Shown here piece after piece: positions 42,992-51,223 of a stretch of 51,334 nt of DNA. The notes under the pieces are model-generated. The model saw only the letters and a program-made list of their open reading frames with translations. It had not been told where the DNA came from and searched no databases. Every line of letters begins with the position of its first letter. Positions within the stretch are counted from its first letter, which is position 1. Made by a program: the position numbers and the translations under genes. Origin of the DNA: Candidatus Aminicenantota bacterium (lineage in GTDB: Bacteria; Acidobacteriota; Aminicenantia; Aminicenantales; Aminicenantaceae); assembly GCA_021162615.1 (NCBI GenBank), contig JAGGYH010000020.1, positions 1 through 51,334 of the forward strand, read 5' to 3'.

Positions 42992-43939
42992 TTAACTCTT
43001 TTTTTCAGTCAGTCTGGAAGCGATAGAAAGTATAGCCTTTCCCACATCCGATTCCGGATATTTATCCATTACAGGCGTTAAATTTTTCACGCTTTTATGC
43101 ACGACCTCGTTAAACGGGATAGCTCCCAGATAGTCTAAGTTAATGACCAGAATCTTTTGAACAACATTGGAAATGGATTCTCCGAGCACGAAATCTTTCT
43201 CGTCCCTTGCTTTGTTGATGATAAGGCCGGGTCTGAATTTCTTGAGGGCACGGAACAACAGGTCTGCGTAATACTTATCCTGAGAGATAACTTCACTGAG
43301 GAAACTGTATACTGACCTTGAATTGTCGTTTATCTGTTCCGTTACTTTTTTAATCAAATCCTGAATCTGGTAATGATCTATGTATAATTTCAGAAGCCTT
43401 ATGATACACGACTTTAAAAAATAGTAGGCATTCTCGATAGATGTGGGTTCAGGATTGACTACCAGTATTCCCGGGTTGGAGAGCAGAAAAAAATCAATAG
43501 AATTATAGGTAGAGCCTGTCCCGATATCGATGATGATGACATCAGAATCAAATGTTTTTATGTGTCTTAATAATTTCAACTTTTTAAAATAATTCAGATT
43601 CGCTGTAAAAAGAAGATGGTCTGAACCCTTGACAAGTCGTAATTTATTATACTGAGTGGGAACAGCTACGTCCTTAAGTGTGGGGACTTTCTTTGTTAAA
43701 AAATCCCCTATATCCAAATCACTTTTCCTCATTCCAAGGAAAGTATGAAGATTGGCGCCCCCTAAATCAGCATCAATTAAGGTGACTTCTTTATTTTTTT
43801 TTGAAAGGCAGAGAGCCAGGTTTGCCGTCACAAAGCTTTTCCCCGTTCCTCCCTTTCCTCCACCCACTGCCCATATGGTCCTGGTCCGGTTCTGCCGTTC
43901 TGAAACGACCGGGTTACTTCTTGTCTGCTTTGGATTCAT
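42992..43939 (-). CDS. MinD/FlhG-like ParA-family ATPase
   Basis: P-loop ATPase of 315 residues with the deviant Walker A GGKGGTGKS near residue 27, Walker A' LIDADLGGANLHTFLG and Walker B VIIIDIGTG. It resembles FlhG/YlxH and the MinD-type proteins that place polar structures. A basic N-terminal extension (NPKQTRSNPVVSERQNRTR) precedes the P-loop, but there is no C-terminal amphipathic helix as clear as in MinD. No flagellar or division genes are nearby; the co-operonic J-like protein is a likely partner. A repeat end lies directly upstream. Confidence 0.88.
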   Translation of the reverse strand: MNPKQTRSNPVVSERQNRTRTIWAVGGGKGGTGKSFVTANLALCLSKKNKEVTLIDADLGGANLHTFLGMRKSDLDIGDFLTKKVPTLKDVAVPTQYNKLRLVKGSDHLLFTANLNYFKKLKLLRHIKTFDSDVIIIDIGTGSTYNSIDFFLLSNPGILVVNPEPTSIENAYYFLKSCIIRLLKLYIDHYQIQDLIKKVTEQINDNSRSVYSFLSEVISQDKYYADLLFRALKKFRPGLIINKARDEKDFVLGESISNVVQKILVINLDYLGAIPFNEVVHKSVKNLTPVMDKYPESDVGKAILSIASRLTEKKS

Positions 43940-43940
43940 A

Positions 43941-43960
43941 TGTTGAACAATCCAGGTTAA
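43941..43960 (-). repeat. Solo left-end motif of the dispersed repeat
   Basis: TTAACCTGGATTGTTCAACA, in reverse orientation, closely matches the left ends at 4749 and 23873. It lies immediately before the start codon of the MinD-like gene. Confidence 0.5.
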
Positions 43961-44032
43961 TCAAAAAAAATGTATTTTAATTATTTTAACACAGTCAACA
44001 CATTTGTAAAACAAAACAAGTAATAATAATTC

Positions 44033-44061
44033 TTTACTGTTTGACTTCTGATTTCTATAAT
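44033..44061 (+). promoter_or_regulatory. Candidate rmuC promoter
   Basis: TTTACT (44033-44038), 17 bp, perfect TATAAT (44056-44061); 19 bp before the ATG at 44081, with no ribosome site in between. Confidence 0.5.
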
Positions 44062-44080
44062 AAAAAAAAGTGAATCATCC

Positions 44081-45133
44081 ATGGATTTAAGCATTCTAAT
44101 CACTGCTGGAATACTCATTACTGTTATTGTTCTGGCTTCTGTTTTAATTCTCAAAAGCACATTAAAAGAGACCTCTATTAAAATCGAAGAATTAAAACAG
44201 TCTCAATCAGAGAATAAATCCATGTCTCTTATGCAGCAGCAAATAAATGACCTAACCAAGAATATCAACCAGCAGCTCAACAACATAAGCAGCCAATTCC
44301 AGAAAACCACCGGCCATATAGGCACTACTTTAGGGGATGTTAAAGAAAATTTGGGAAGAATGGAAAGTGTCACCACACAGGTTCTGGAAAAAGCCAAAAG
44401 CATCTCAAATCTGGAAAACCTTCTCCGCGCTCCTAAATTCAGGGGGGGCTTGGGAGAATTGTTTTTAGGTGACTTATTAGCGCAGATCCTTCCTCCCGCT
44501 CACTACAAGCTCCAGCACAAATTTAAAACCGGAGATATGGTGGACGCTATTATTAAAATAGGGGAAAACACAGTACCTATTGACTCGAAATTTCCCCTAG
44601 AAAACTTCAAGAAATATTTAAATGAAGAAAACGAAAAAGAAAAGAAAAATCTACGAAAAAAATTTGTTTCAGATGTAAAAAAACATATCGATGTCATCCA
44701 GCAGAAGTATATCCTGCCTGATGAAGGAACATTTGACTTTGCACTCATGTATATTCCTGCAGAAAACATATACTATGAGACCATTCTCCGCGAAGAAAAC
44801 ATAGTCACAGACAAGAGTATTTTCTCCTATGCCACACAAAAAAGAGTCATTCCTGTTTCCCCGAACTCATTTTTTGCCTATCTCCAGGTAATTGTACTGG
44901 GCCTCAAAGGGCTCCAAATAGAAAAATCCGCCCAATTTATATTTCAGTCTCTGACAAGTCTTCAAAACGACCTCTGTATGTTTAAAGACTCCTTCAGCCT
45001 TGTCGGAACTCATTTGAACAATGCCAGAACAAAATATGATGAGGCAGAAAATAAGCTGTCAAAATTTACTGATAAAATAAAATCACTGGATTCTTATGAA
45101 TCAGAACTGCTTGAAGAGAAAAAAACTGACTGA
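44081..45133 (+). CDS. rmuC: RmuC-family DNA recombination protein
   Basis: Predicted nuclease-fold protein limiting recombination at inverted repeats. An N-terminal membrane helix (ILITAGILITVIVLASVLIL) is followed by a coiled coil (~35-110), then the conserved RmuC core: FRGGLGELFLGDLLAQ, VDAIIKIGENTVPIDSKFPLENF, FALMYIPAENIYYE and KRVIPVSPNSFFAYL. At 350 residues it is shorter than the E. coli protein, mostly in the coiled coil. Leaderless or near-leaderless start; convergent with the histidine kinase gene. Confidence 0.9.
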   Translation: MDLSILITAGILITVIVLASVLILKSTLKETSIKIEELKQSQSENKSMSLMQQQINDLTKNINQQLNNISSQFQKTTGHIGTTLGDVKENLGRMESVTTQVLEKAKSISNLENLLRAPKFRGGLGELFLGDLLAQILPPAHYKLQHKFKTGDMVDAIIKIGENTVPIDSKFPLENFKKYLNEENEKEKKNLRKKFVSDVKKHIDVIQQKYILPDEGTFDFALMYIPAENIYYETILREENIVTDKSIFSYATQKRVIPVSPNSFFAYLQVIVLGLKGLQIEKSAQFIFQSLTSLQNDLCMFKDSFSLVGTHLNNARTKYDEAENKLSKFTDKIKSLDSYESELLEEKKTD

Positions 45134-45137
45134 ACAT

Positions 45138-46187
45138 CTATAATCTTGAGGAATATTTCAACTCCTTAAATGTAATGATAAAGGAGGTCTCTTTATTGCT
45201 TTCGATTTTCATATCTCCATGAAGCTGTTCTGTCAGCATTTTAACTAACTGCAGTCCAAAGGAGCCGGGTTTATTCAAATCAATCTTATTTTTGACACCC
45301 ACGCCATTATCACTGACAATCAGCTTTAGTTGTTCATCTCCTGCTTTGACCAAAGTGACTCTGACCTCTCCTTTTTCCTTATCCAAAAAACTATGCTTTA
45401 GTGAATTAGATATCAACTCATTCAGCAAAAGCCCTAAAGGAATGGCCGTATTTATGTCCAGAAAAATTTCTTTAACGTCCTTTTTCAAAACGACCTTCTC
45501 AGAATCAATCCCAAAAGATTGAAAAAGATAGTGAGCTAAGCTGTCTATGTATTTTGAGAAATCGACTTTGGAAAGTTCCTCAGAACCATACAGTTCTTCG
45601 TACACCATGGCCATGGTCTTTATTCTTCCCCGGCTTTCCCTAAATATCTCTTGAATATCTTCATCCTCGATATTCGCAGCCTGAAGCGCCAGCAAACTTG
45701 ATATCACCTGCATGTCGTTTTTAACTCTGTGATGGACCTCACGCAGCAGGACTTCTTTCTCTCGGAGAGAGTCTTGGAGCTTTATCTTATCTTTCTTGCT
45801 TTCTGTTATATCCCGAATATAGGAACATGTCCCGATGACTTGTTTTTTTTCTCTTAATATCACAGCATCCACTTCACAAAATAGAGCGGTCCCGTCTTTC
45901 TTGATTCCCTTAAATTCATAACTGCTTTTCACTTTATTGCCGCTGACCCGGCTTCTGTGAAGGTGGATAACCGTCTCACGGTCTTCGGGATGAACCAACG
46001 TCAGAATTGTTTTCCCCTCGAGTTCCTCTCTTTCATACCCGAATATCTCACACAATCTGTCGTTAAAATATTTTAAATTTCCTTCCTTATCATCGATCAG
46101 GATAGCTATTCTTGCTTTTTCAACCAGGCTTTTATATCTGGCTTCGGATTCTTTGAGCTGCACTTTGGTCTCTTTTTTTATTTTCAA
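45138..46187 (-). CDS. PAS-domain sensor histidine kinase (HisKA_2 type)
   Basis: Soluble 349-residue kinase. A PAS domain at ~15-125 (ARIAILIDDKEGNLKYFNDRLCEIFGY and a PAC-like YIRDITESK) precedes a HisKA_2 phosphoacceptor helix with HHRVKN at 152-157. The ATPase domain has an N-box NELISNSLKHSF, G1 DNGVGV and a G2-like GSFGLQLV. No response regulator or membrane segment is present, so it is an orphan cytoplasmic sensor. The start is TTG with AAGGA 5 nt upstream. Confidence 0.9.
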   Translation of the reverse strand: MKIKKETKVQLKESEARYKSLVEKARIAILIDDKEGNLKYFNDRLCEIFGYEREELEGKTILTLVHPEDRETVIHLHRSRVSGNKVKSSYEFKGIKKDGTALFCEVDAVILREKKQVIGTCSYIRDITESKKDKIKLQDSLREKEVLLREVHHRVKNDMQVISSLLALQAANIEDEDIQEIFRESRGRIKTMAMVYEELYGSEELSKVDFSKYIDSLAHYLFQSFGIDSEKVVLKKDVKEIFLDINTAIPLGLLLNELISNSLKHSFLDKEKGEVRVTLVKAGDEQLKLIVSDNGVGVKNKIDLNKPGSFGLQLVKMLTEQLHGDMKIESNKETSFIITFKELKYSSRL

Positions 46188-46259
46188 TTGCTTCCTTCTT
46201 TATCCTTTTTTGTTAAGCCTGTACTTTATATAAAAGCCATGCTGCTCCTATTTATTCCT

Positions 46260-46463
46260 CTATTCTGATTCCTCAAAAGAGGATAACTGCAGTTCTAATT
46301 TAGTCACCATCTCTCTTAATAATTCAATAATCTCCTCAAGGTCTTCAGGAGAAAAAATATCCCAGTCTTCAAGAGTGCATTCATCCCTGCCTCTTTCCAG
46401 GCTCTCTATGGCATCATCGAGGCTCTCAATAAGCTTTTCACAGGTTTCTTCTTTTGTGGTCAT
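46260..46463 (-). CDS. Small acidic helical protein of unknown function
   Basis: A 67-residue, strongly acidic protein (KLIESLDDAIESLERGRDE and SPEDLEEIIELLREMVTKL) predicted as two helices or a coiled coil, with no signal peptide. ATG 46463 is chosen because AAGGAG lies 7 nt upstream; an in-frame TTG at 46481 is less likely. I do not recognise the family. It sits between an orphan histidine kinase and the glycyl radical operon, on the opposite strand from the latter. Confidence 0.65.
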   Translation of the reverse strand: MTTKEETCEKLIESLDDAIESLERGRDECTLEDWDIFSPEDLEEIIELLREMVTKLELQLSSFEESE

Positions 46464-46484
46464 TCCGTTTCTCCTTTTCAATGA

Positions 46485-46509
46485 ACCTGGACTTATATAT
46501 TATCCAGGT
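46485..46509. repeat. Short inverted repeat built from repeat-end motifs
   Basis: ACCTGGA (46485-46491) and TCCAGGT (46503-46509) form a 7-bp stem around an AT-rich 11-bp loop. The arms match the CCTGG ends of the dispersed element. Confidence 0.4.
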
Positions 46510-46526
46510 GAATTGTGTTTCTGTCT

Positions 46527-46608
46527 ATATATCACATGAAGAAATTTATTGTCAAAGGGAAGTCTTCTTTTTTTTTATCATTGATTCTTTAGCTGATATG
46601 TGATATAT
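46527..46608. promoter_or_regulatory. Pair of inverted ATGTGATATAT sites
   Basis: ATATATCACAT (46527-46537) and ATGTGATATAT (46598-46608) are exact inverted 11-mers ~60 bp apart. The second overlaps the -10 of the promoter and is itself part of an imperfect dyad, ATGTGATATATTACAT. Candidate operator pair for looping or cooperative binding. Confidence 0.4.
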
Positions 46609-46609
46609 T
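46581..46609 (+). promoter_or_regulatory. Promoter of the glycyl radical enzyme operon
   Basis: TTGATT (46581-46586), 17 bp, TATATT (46604-46609) with a TGA extended -10. The transcription start near 46616 lies downstream of the GTG at 46600, ruling that codon out as the activase start. Confidence 0.65.
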
Positions 46610-46674
46610 ACATAACAGATGAGGTAGTTGGGTTACTCATACAAGAGCGTTTAGGTAAAGTAAGGTTGGCGCCA

Positions 46675-47577
46675 ATGACCAAAGGACTTATTTTCGATAT
46701 CAAAAAATACGCCATCCATGACGGTCCGGGCATACGCACAACTGTTTTTCTCAAAGGATGCCCTTTGCGCTGCTGGTGGTGCCATAATCCGGAAGGACAA
46801 TCTCCACAAAAAGAACTGTTCTATAATGCTGAAAAATGCCTTGCCGGCTGTACAGACTGCATCGCCGCATGCCCGAATCAGGCGATAACCAGAGACAGCA
46901 CTGGGATCTCCATAGACAAAAGCAAATGCCGGATGAAAGAAGACTGTGCCGGGGCCTGCCCTACCGGAGCTTTAAAAGTCATAGGACAGGAGATAAGCGC
47001 CGATGAATTAATGAAAGAAATCGAAAAAGACAGAATATTCTATCAAAATTCAAGCGGAGGTGTTACGTTTTCAGGCGGAGAGCCTCTCATGCAGATCAAT
47101 TTTCTGGATGCCGTGCTTGAGAAATGCAAAAGTCAGTACCTTCACACAGTTGTTGATACATGCGGATACGCACCATTTGAGGATTTCGAGAAAATAATGG
47201 ATAAAGTCGATCTTTTTCTTTATGACCTGAAAACGATGGATGAAGAAGAGCACCTGAAATCCACAGGAGTGAGCAACCAGCTCGTCCTTGACAATTTAAA
47301 AAAACTGGGGAAATCAGCAAGAGAAATTCATGTGAGGATTCCCTTGATCCCTGGTTTCAATGACTCCCTGGAAAACGCACAAAAAACAGCTCAATTCATC
47401 CGTAACATTCCGGGAATAAACAGGATCAACCTCCTCCCCTATCACAGGGCAGGAACTCAAAAATACCTCAACTTAAAAAGAACACCAAAAGACATTTCTC
47501 CTCTTTCAGAGGATAAAATAAAAAGATTACAGAAAATATACGAAACATACGATTTTTCTGTAAAAATCGGGGGCTAA
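46675..47577 (+). CDS. Glycyl-radical enzyme activating protein (radical SAM)
   Basis: Uses SAM to install the glycyl radical on the enzyme encoded next. The radical SAM motif is CPLRCWWCHNPEGQ (CxxxCxxC). An inserted ferredoxin-like domain carries two Cys groups (CLAGCTDCIAACP and CRMKEDCAGACP) for auxiliary [4Fe-4S] clusters, as in activases of dehydratase-type glycyl radical enzymes. The 300-residue length from ATG 46675 is typical; the longer frame from 46600 would lie in the promoter. Two bases separate its stop from the enzyme start. Confidence 0.93.
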   Translation: MTKGLIFDIKKYAIHDGPGIRTTVFLKGCPLRCWWCHNPEGQSPQKELFYNAEKCLAGCTDCIAACPNQAITRDSTGISIDKSKCRMKEDCAGACPTGALKVIGQEISADELMKEIEKDRIFYQNSSGGVTFSGGEPLMQINFLDAVLEKCKSQYLHTVVDTCGYAPFEDFEKIMDKVDLFLYDLKTMDEEEHLKSTGVSNQLVLDNLKKLGKSAREIHVRIPLIPGFNDSLENAQKTAQFIRNIPGINRINLLPYHRAGTQKYLNLKRTPKDISPLSEDKIKRLQKIYETYDFSVKIGG

Positions 47578-47579
47578 AA

Positions 47580-49940
47580 ATGAACAGCCGAATCAAAAAA
47601 CTGAGAGATCAGAGCATTAACACAAAGCCATTTATATCCATTGAAAGGGCTCACCTGCTGACAAAATTTTATAAAAGCAGTGAATCCAAAAAAGTCTCAA
47701 ATCCTGTTAAAAGAGCCCTGGCTTTTAAGTACATTATGGAAAACAAAAGCATCTGCATTAATGAGGGAGAACTCATTGTCGGAGAAAGAGGCCCTTCCCC
47801 CAGGGCCACTCCCACTTATCCCGAGATCAACACACACAGTCTCAAAGACTTAGACATCTTGAATTCAAGGGAGAAAACAGCTTATTCCGTAAGTTCCGAA
47901 ATAAAAGAGGCCTATAAAAATGATATCATCCCTTTCTGGAGAGGCCAATCCATAAGAGACAGGATCTTTGACGAAGTATCAGACGAGTGGAAGGATGCAT
48001 ACGAAGCAGGAATATTCACCGAGTTCATGGAACAGCGCGCTCCAGGGCATACGGTTCTGGACAACAAAATCTATAAAAAGGGATTTATGGATTTTAAAGA
48101 AGACATACGAAACAGCATGGATTCACTCGACTTTCTCAATGACCCGGAAGCCTATCAAAAAAAACAGGAACTCAAAGCCATGGATATAGCTGCGGATGCG
48201 ATAATGATCCTGGCAAAACGCTATTCTGAAAAAGCCGCCGAGCTCGCAGAGAAAGAAACAAACAAGAAGAGAAAACAAGAACTCCGGAAAATCTCTGAAA
48301 CCTGTGCTCGTGTCCCTGCTCGCGCCCCCCGCAGTTTTTGGGAAGCGCTGCAGCATTACTGGTTTGTTCATCTGGGAGTGATAACGGAATTAAACGGATG
48401 GGACTCATTCAATCCGGGAAGGCTCGACCAGCATCTCTACCCCTTTTATAAACAGCAATTAGACGAAGGAAGCCTCACAAAACAAAACGCCGCAGAACTG
48501 CTGGAAGCCTTCTGGATAAAATTCAACAACCAGCCCGCTCCTCCCAAAGTGGGAGTGACTGCTGAAGAAAGCGGAACCTATACGGATTTCGCTCTCATTA
48601 ATATAGGAGGAGTGAAAACCGACGGGACAGACGGGGTGAACGAGCTCTCATACCTCATTCTTGACGTCATCAAAGAGATGCGGATACTCCAGCCCAGCTC
48701 TATGGTCCAGATCAGTAAAAAGGGGCCTGACAGCTTTCTGGAAAGTGCGTTGAAGATCATAAAAACAGGCTTCGGACAGCCCTCGATTTTCAATACGGAT
48801 GCCATCATCCAGGAACTCTTAAGGCAGGGAAAATCCATTGAAGATGCCAGAGACGGAGGAGCCAGCGGGTGTGTGGAGACAGGTGCCTTTGGAAAAGAAA
48901 ATTATACGCTCACAGGTTACTTCAACATGCCCAAAGTGCTTGAAATCACGTTACACAATGGATACGACCCGAGGACACAAAAGAAAATCGGACTTGAAAC
49001 CGGGGATCCCACAGAATTCAGTGACTTTCAGGACCTTGTCGATGCCTTCAGAAAACAACTGAATCATTTCATAGACATAAAAATAGAAGGAAACAATATC
49101 ATAGAAAGACTCTACTCAGAATACATACCCGCTCCGTTTCTCTCGATCCTCACAAGCGACTGTATTCAGAACGGAAAGGACTATCACGAAGGGGGAGCCC
49201 GGTACAACACGACCTACATCCAGGGAGTGGGACTGGGTACTATGACGGACTGCTTTACATCCATCAAATACAATGTTTTCGATAAAAAGACAATCACAAT
49301 GAAAAAACTCCTTCAAGCGCTTGATACAAATTTCAAGGGGGAGGAAAATCTCAGGCAGCGGCTGATACATAAAACTCCCAAATACGGAAACGATGACGAT
49401 TATGCGGATGATAATTTAAAAACCATCTTTGATATATACTATGAGGCTGTCAACGGAAGGCCCAATACCAAAGGAGGAAAGTACAGAATAAATCTGCTTC
49501 CCACCACAGTACATATTTATTTCGGAAGGGTCACGGGCGCCACGCCTAACGGAAGAAAAGCATCAGTCCCCCTGTCAGAAGGCATATCCCCCACTCAGGG
49601 AGCAGACACTCAGGGCCCCACAGCCGTCCTAAAATCCGCCTCAAAAATAGACCATTTAAAAACAGGCGGGACTCTGCTCAATCAGAAGTTCAATCCCCAG
49701 CTCTTCGATGATGAAGGTATCAGCAAACTGGTAAAGCTTATTCGTTCTTATTTCAGCATGGATGCGCATCATGTTCAGATAAATGTGGTCTCAGCAGACA
49801 CCCTGCGTAAAGCTCAAAAAAATCCCGAAGAATACAAAAACCTCATCGTCCGCGTGGCCGGGTACAGCGATTATTTCTGTGACCTGAATAAAGACCTTCA
49901 GAATGAGATCATTTCAAGAACAGAGCATAGGGAAATCTAA
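47580..49940 (+). CDS. hypD: Glycyl radical enzyme, probable trans-4-hydroxy-L-proline dehydratase
   Basis: Dehydrates trans-4-hydroxy-L-proline to pyrroline-5-carboxylate. The thiyl Cys431 and Glu433 lie in GASGCVETGAFG, and the radical Gly761 in RVAGYSDYF. The substrate residues I recall for Clostridioides difficile HypD (Phe152, His160, Asp278, Ser334, Phe340, Tyr450, Thr645) map with a constant offset of three onto Phe149, His157, Asp275, Ser331, Phe337, Tyr447 and Thr642, all of the same type. The 786-residue length fits. The usual partner, pyrroline-5-carboxylate reductase, is not adjacent; the region downstream is disrupted by an insertion sequence. Related dehydratases remain a weaker alternative. 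Confidence 0.85.
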   Translation: MNSRIKKLRDQSINTKPFISIERAHLLTKFYKSSESKKVSNPVKRALAFKYIMENKSICINEGELIVGERGPSPRATPTYPEINTHSLKDLDILNSREKTAYSVSSEIKEAYKNDIIPFWRGQSIRDRIFDEVSDEWKDAYEAGIFTEFMEQRAPGHTVLDNKIYKKGFMDFKEDIRNSMDSLDFLNDPEAYQKKQELKAMDIAADAIMILAKRYSEKAAELAEKETNKKRKQELRKISETCARVPARAPRSFWEALQHYWFVHLGVITELNGWDSFNPGRLDQHLYPFYKQQLDEGSLTKQNAAELLEAFWIKFNNQPAPPKVGVTAEESGTYTDFALINIGGVKTDGTDGVNELSYLILDVIKEMRILQPSSMVQISKKGPDSFLESALKIIKTGFGQPSIFNTDAIIQELLRQGKSIEDARDGGASGCVETGAFGKENYTLTGYFNMPKVLEITLHNGYDPRTQKKIGLETGDPTEFSDFQDLVDAFRKQLNHFIDIKIEGNNIIERLYSEYIPAPFLSILTSDCIQNGKDYHEGGARYNTTYIQGVGLGTMTDCFTSIKYNVFDKKTITMKKLLQALDTNFKGEENLRQRLIHKTPKYGNDDDYADDNLKTIFDIYYEAVNGRPNTKGGKYRINLLPTTVHIYFGRVTGATPNGRKASVPLSEGISPTQGADTQGPTAVLKSASKIDHLKTGGTLLNQKFNPQLFDDEGISKLVKLIRSYFSMDAHHVQINVVSADTLRKAQKNPEEYKNLIVRVAGYSDYFCDLNKDLQNEIISRTEHREI

Positions 49941-49947
49941 GACCTGC

Positions 49948-50037
49948 CTACCACTTGATCTTAAAAGTGACTCTTGCCTGGCGCGGCTGCTGCCTTCCCA
50001 TTTTTTTTACATCAGATAATGGTAAAACATAGACAAT
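49948..50037 (-). pseudogene. Remnant 3' end of an outer-membrane receptor gene
   Basis: About 30 codons, closed by TAG, ending RQQPRQARVTFKIKW. The final alternating basic/hydrophobic strand with a terminal aromatic residue is the hallmark of a TonB-dependent receptor or similar outer-membrane barrel. The frame is broken by a TAA at 50038, 90 bp from its end and just before the insertion-sequence remnant. Low certainty because it is short. Confidence 0.4.
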
Positions 50038-50129
50038 TTATCAGAAAAATATATTACCCATCTTTAACACTTGTAAAAATTATATTCTTTATTTTCAATA
50101 GATTACAAGAGAAAAATTCAGGCGTGGCA

Positions 50130-50627
50130 CTACATTTGACTGATTGTAGGAGGAGGCTTAACACCGGCAGCCATGAAACAACGACGAGCCACCCCCTCAA
50201 ATTCACTCCGTAATAAAAATGATTTACCATCGATCTCTATCTTTATCGCTTGAAGAGAGCGTAAATCCCGTATTATCTCATGCCAGGGTGGAACCTCTCC
50301 TTTTTCTCTTAATCTCCTCCTCAACTCTATGACTAACAAAAGGGCTAAATAACTCCAGAACACATGACCCTTTGTATTCTCTGCTGTCTGATGATAGACG
50401 GGCCGCGTCTCAAGAATGTCCTTGAGATTCCTGAATGCACATTCCACTTGCAGAAGATTCTTGTAAGTTACAGCAACCTCTTCTGAATTTAGTTCAGTGT
50501 TCGTGGTCAAAACAAACTTCCCATCAAATCGTGCCTCTTCCTGAACTTTGTCCACATTAAGTGTAAGAGAATCCTTCTTAATCCTCAGATATTTCTTGTA
50601 TCCTCTGTTGGTAATGACCGAAGAGGA
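50130..50627 (-). pseudogene. IS1634-like transposase, C-terminal fragment
   Basis: The frame reads NRGYKKYLRIK, then EEARFDGKFVLTTNTELNSEEV and FRNLKDILETRPVYHQ, the conserved C-terminal block of IS1634-family DDE transposases, down to a TAG at 50130. The part before NRGYKKYL, which should hold the DDE catalytic core, is absent. The frame opens after a stop at 50628, where it meets the N-terminal fragment in a different frame. Confidence 0.75.
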
Positions 50628-50878
50628 TCATATACATGCCCTATCCGCTTGCTTGCCCGAAGGTCAGAACCTCTCTCTGTTAGCCGATGCAATACTGTAT
50701 AAAAGAGAGCTTGCTCCAGATCGAACTCAATCTTTTTCCTCTCTTGTATCCTCCTGATGATCTTTTCCAATCCCAACTCCTCCCACAGACGCCTGAATAC
50801 AAGAAAGCTTCCCCATTCCCAAGCCCAACAGCTCAAACTCTTATCTTTCTTGAAAGCAGTAAGAACAGCTATCTTCTC
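50585..50878 (-). pseudogene. IS1634-like transposase, N-terminal fragment
   Basis: The frame reads SFLVFRRLWEELGLEKII and LEQALFYTVLHRLTERGSD, typical of the N-terminal domain of IS1634-family transposases, then jumps at about RIGHVYDP into the C-terminal fragment out of frame. Roughly 300 residues appear to be deleted. A TAA lies upstream at the expected start region. Non-functional. Confidence 0.7.
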
Positions 50879-50969
50879 TTAAAATTTCGAAAAGCTTTTA
50901 ATTAACGCATCGAGCTTGCCTGATTCTTTGAGAAATATGTCAAGTAATAAATATGTTATTTTTTATATA
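50859..50969 (-). repeat. Left arm of a >=111-bp inverted repeat (5' end of IS1634-like element)
   Basis: Identical, except at 50941, to the reverse complement of 51224-51334. It includes the start of the N-terminal transposase fragment and its AT-rich leader. Confidence 0.85.
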
Positions 50970-51054
50970 TCGTGCACTACATTTTGGAGACTTTCAGAAA
51001 AAAGTGTTGATTTTAAAGCTGGTTACAAAGACAATTTCTTCTTAAGTGTTAAAA

Positions 51055-51186
51055 ATGGGTATTAAATATACGGATTATAAATTTTTTACTGTTACTACTG
51101 ACGAAGATATCAAAAAGGATTTAGCTGAAAGCAGACAAATATTAACCAAAGAAATAATAGAAAAGATTAATTTTATAAAGAAGTAA
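51055..51186 (+). CDS. Unrecognised 43-codon ORF between two insertion-sequence ends
   Basis: MGIKYTDYKFFTV followed by an acidic/basic helical stretch ending KINFIKK. Very AT-rich. No ribosome site. Could be a real small gene, a truncated host gene, or chance. A frame extension is blocked by TAA just upstream. Confidence 0.3.
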   Translation: MGIKYTDYKFFTVTTDEDIKKDLAESRQILTKEIIEKINFIKK

Positions 51187-51223
51187 ATCCAAAAAATATC
51201 GACAAAGAGTAAAAAATTAACTT

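Noticed and set aside
46600-46674. Longer activase starting at GTG 46600
   Set aside because: That codon lies in the -10 region of the promoter; ATG 46675 gives the usual N-terminus.
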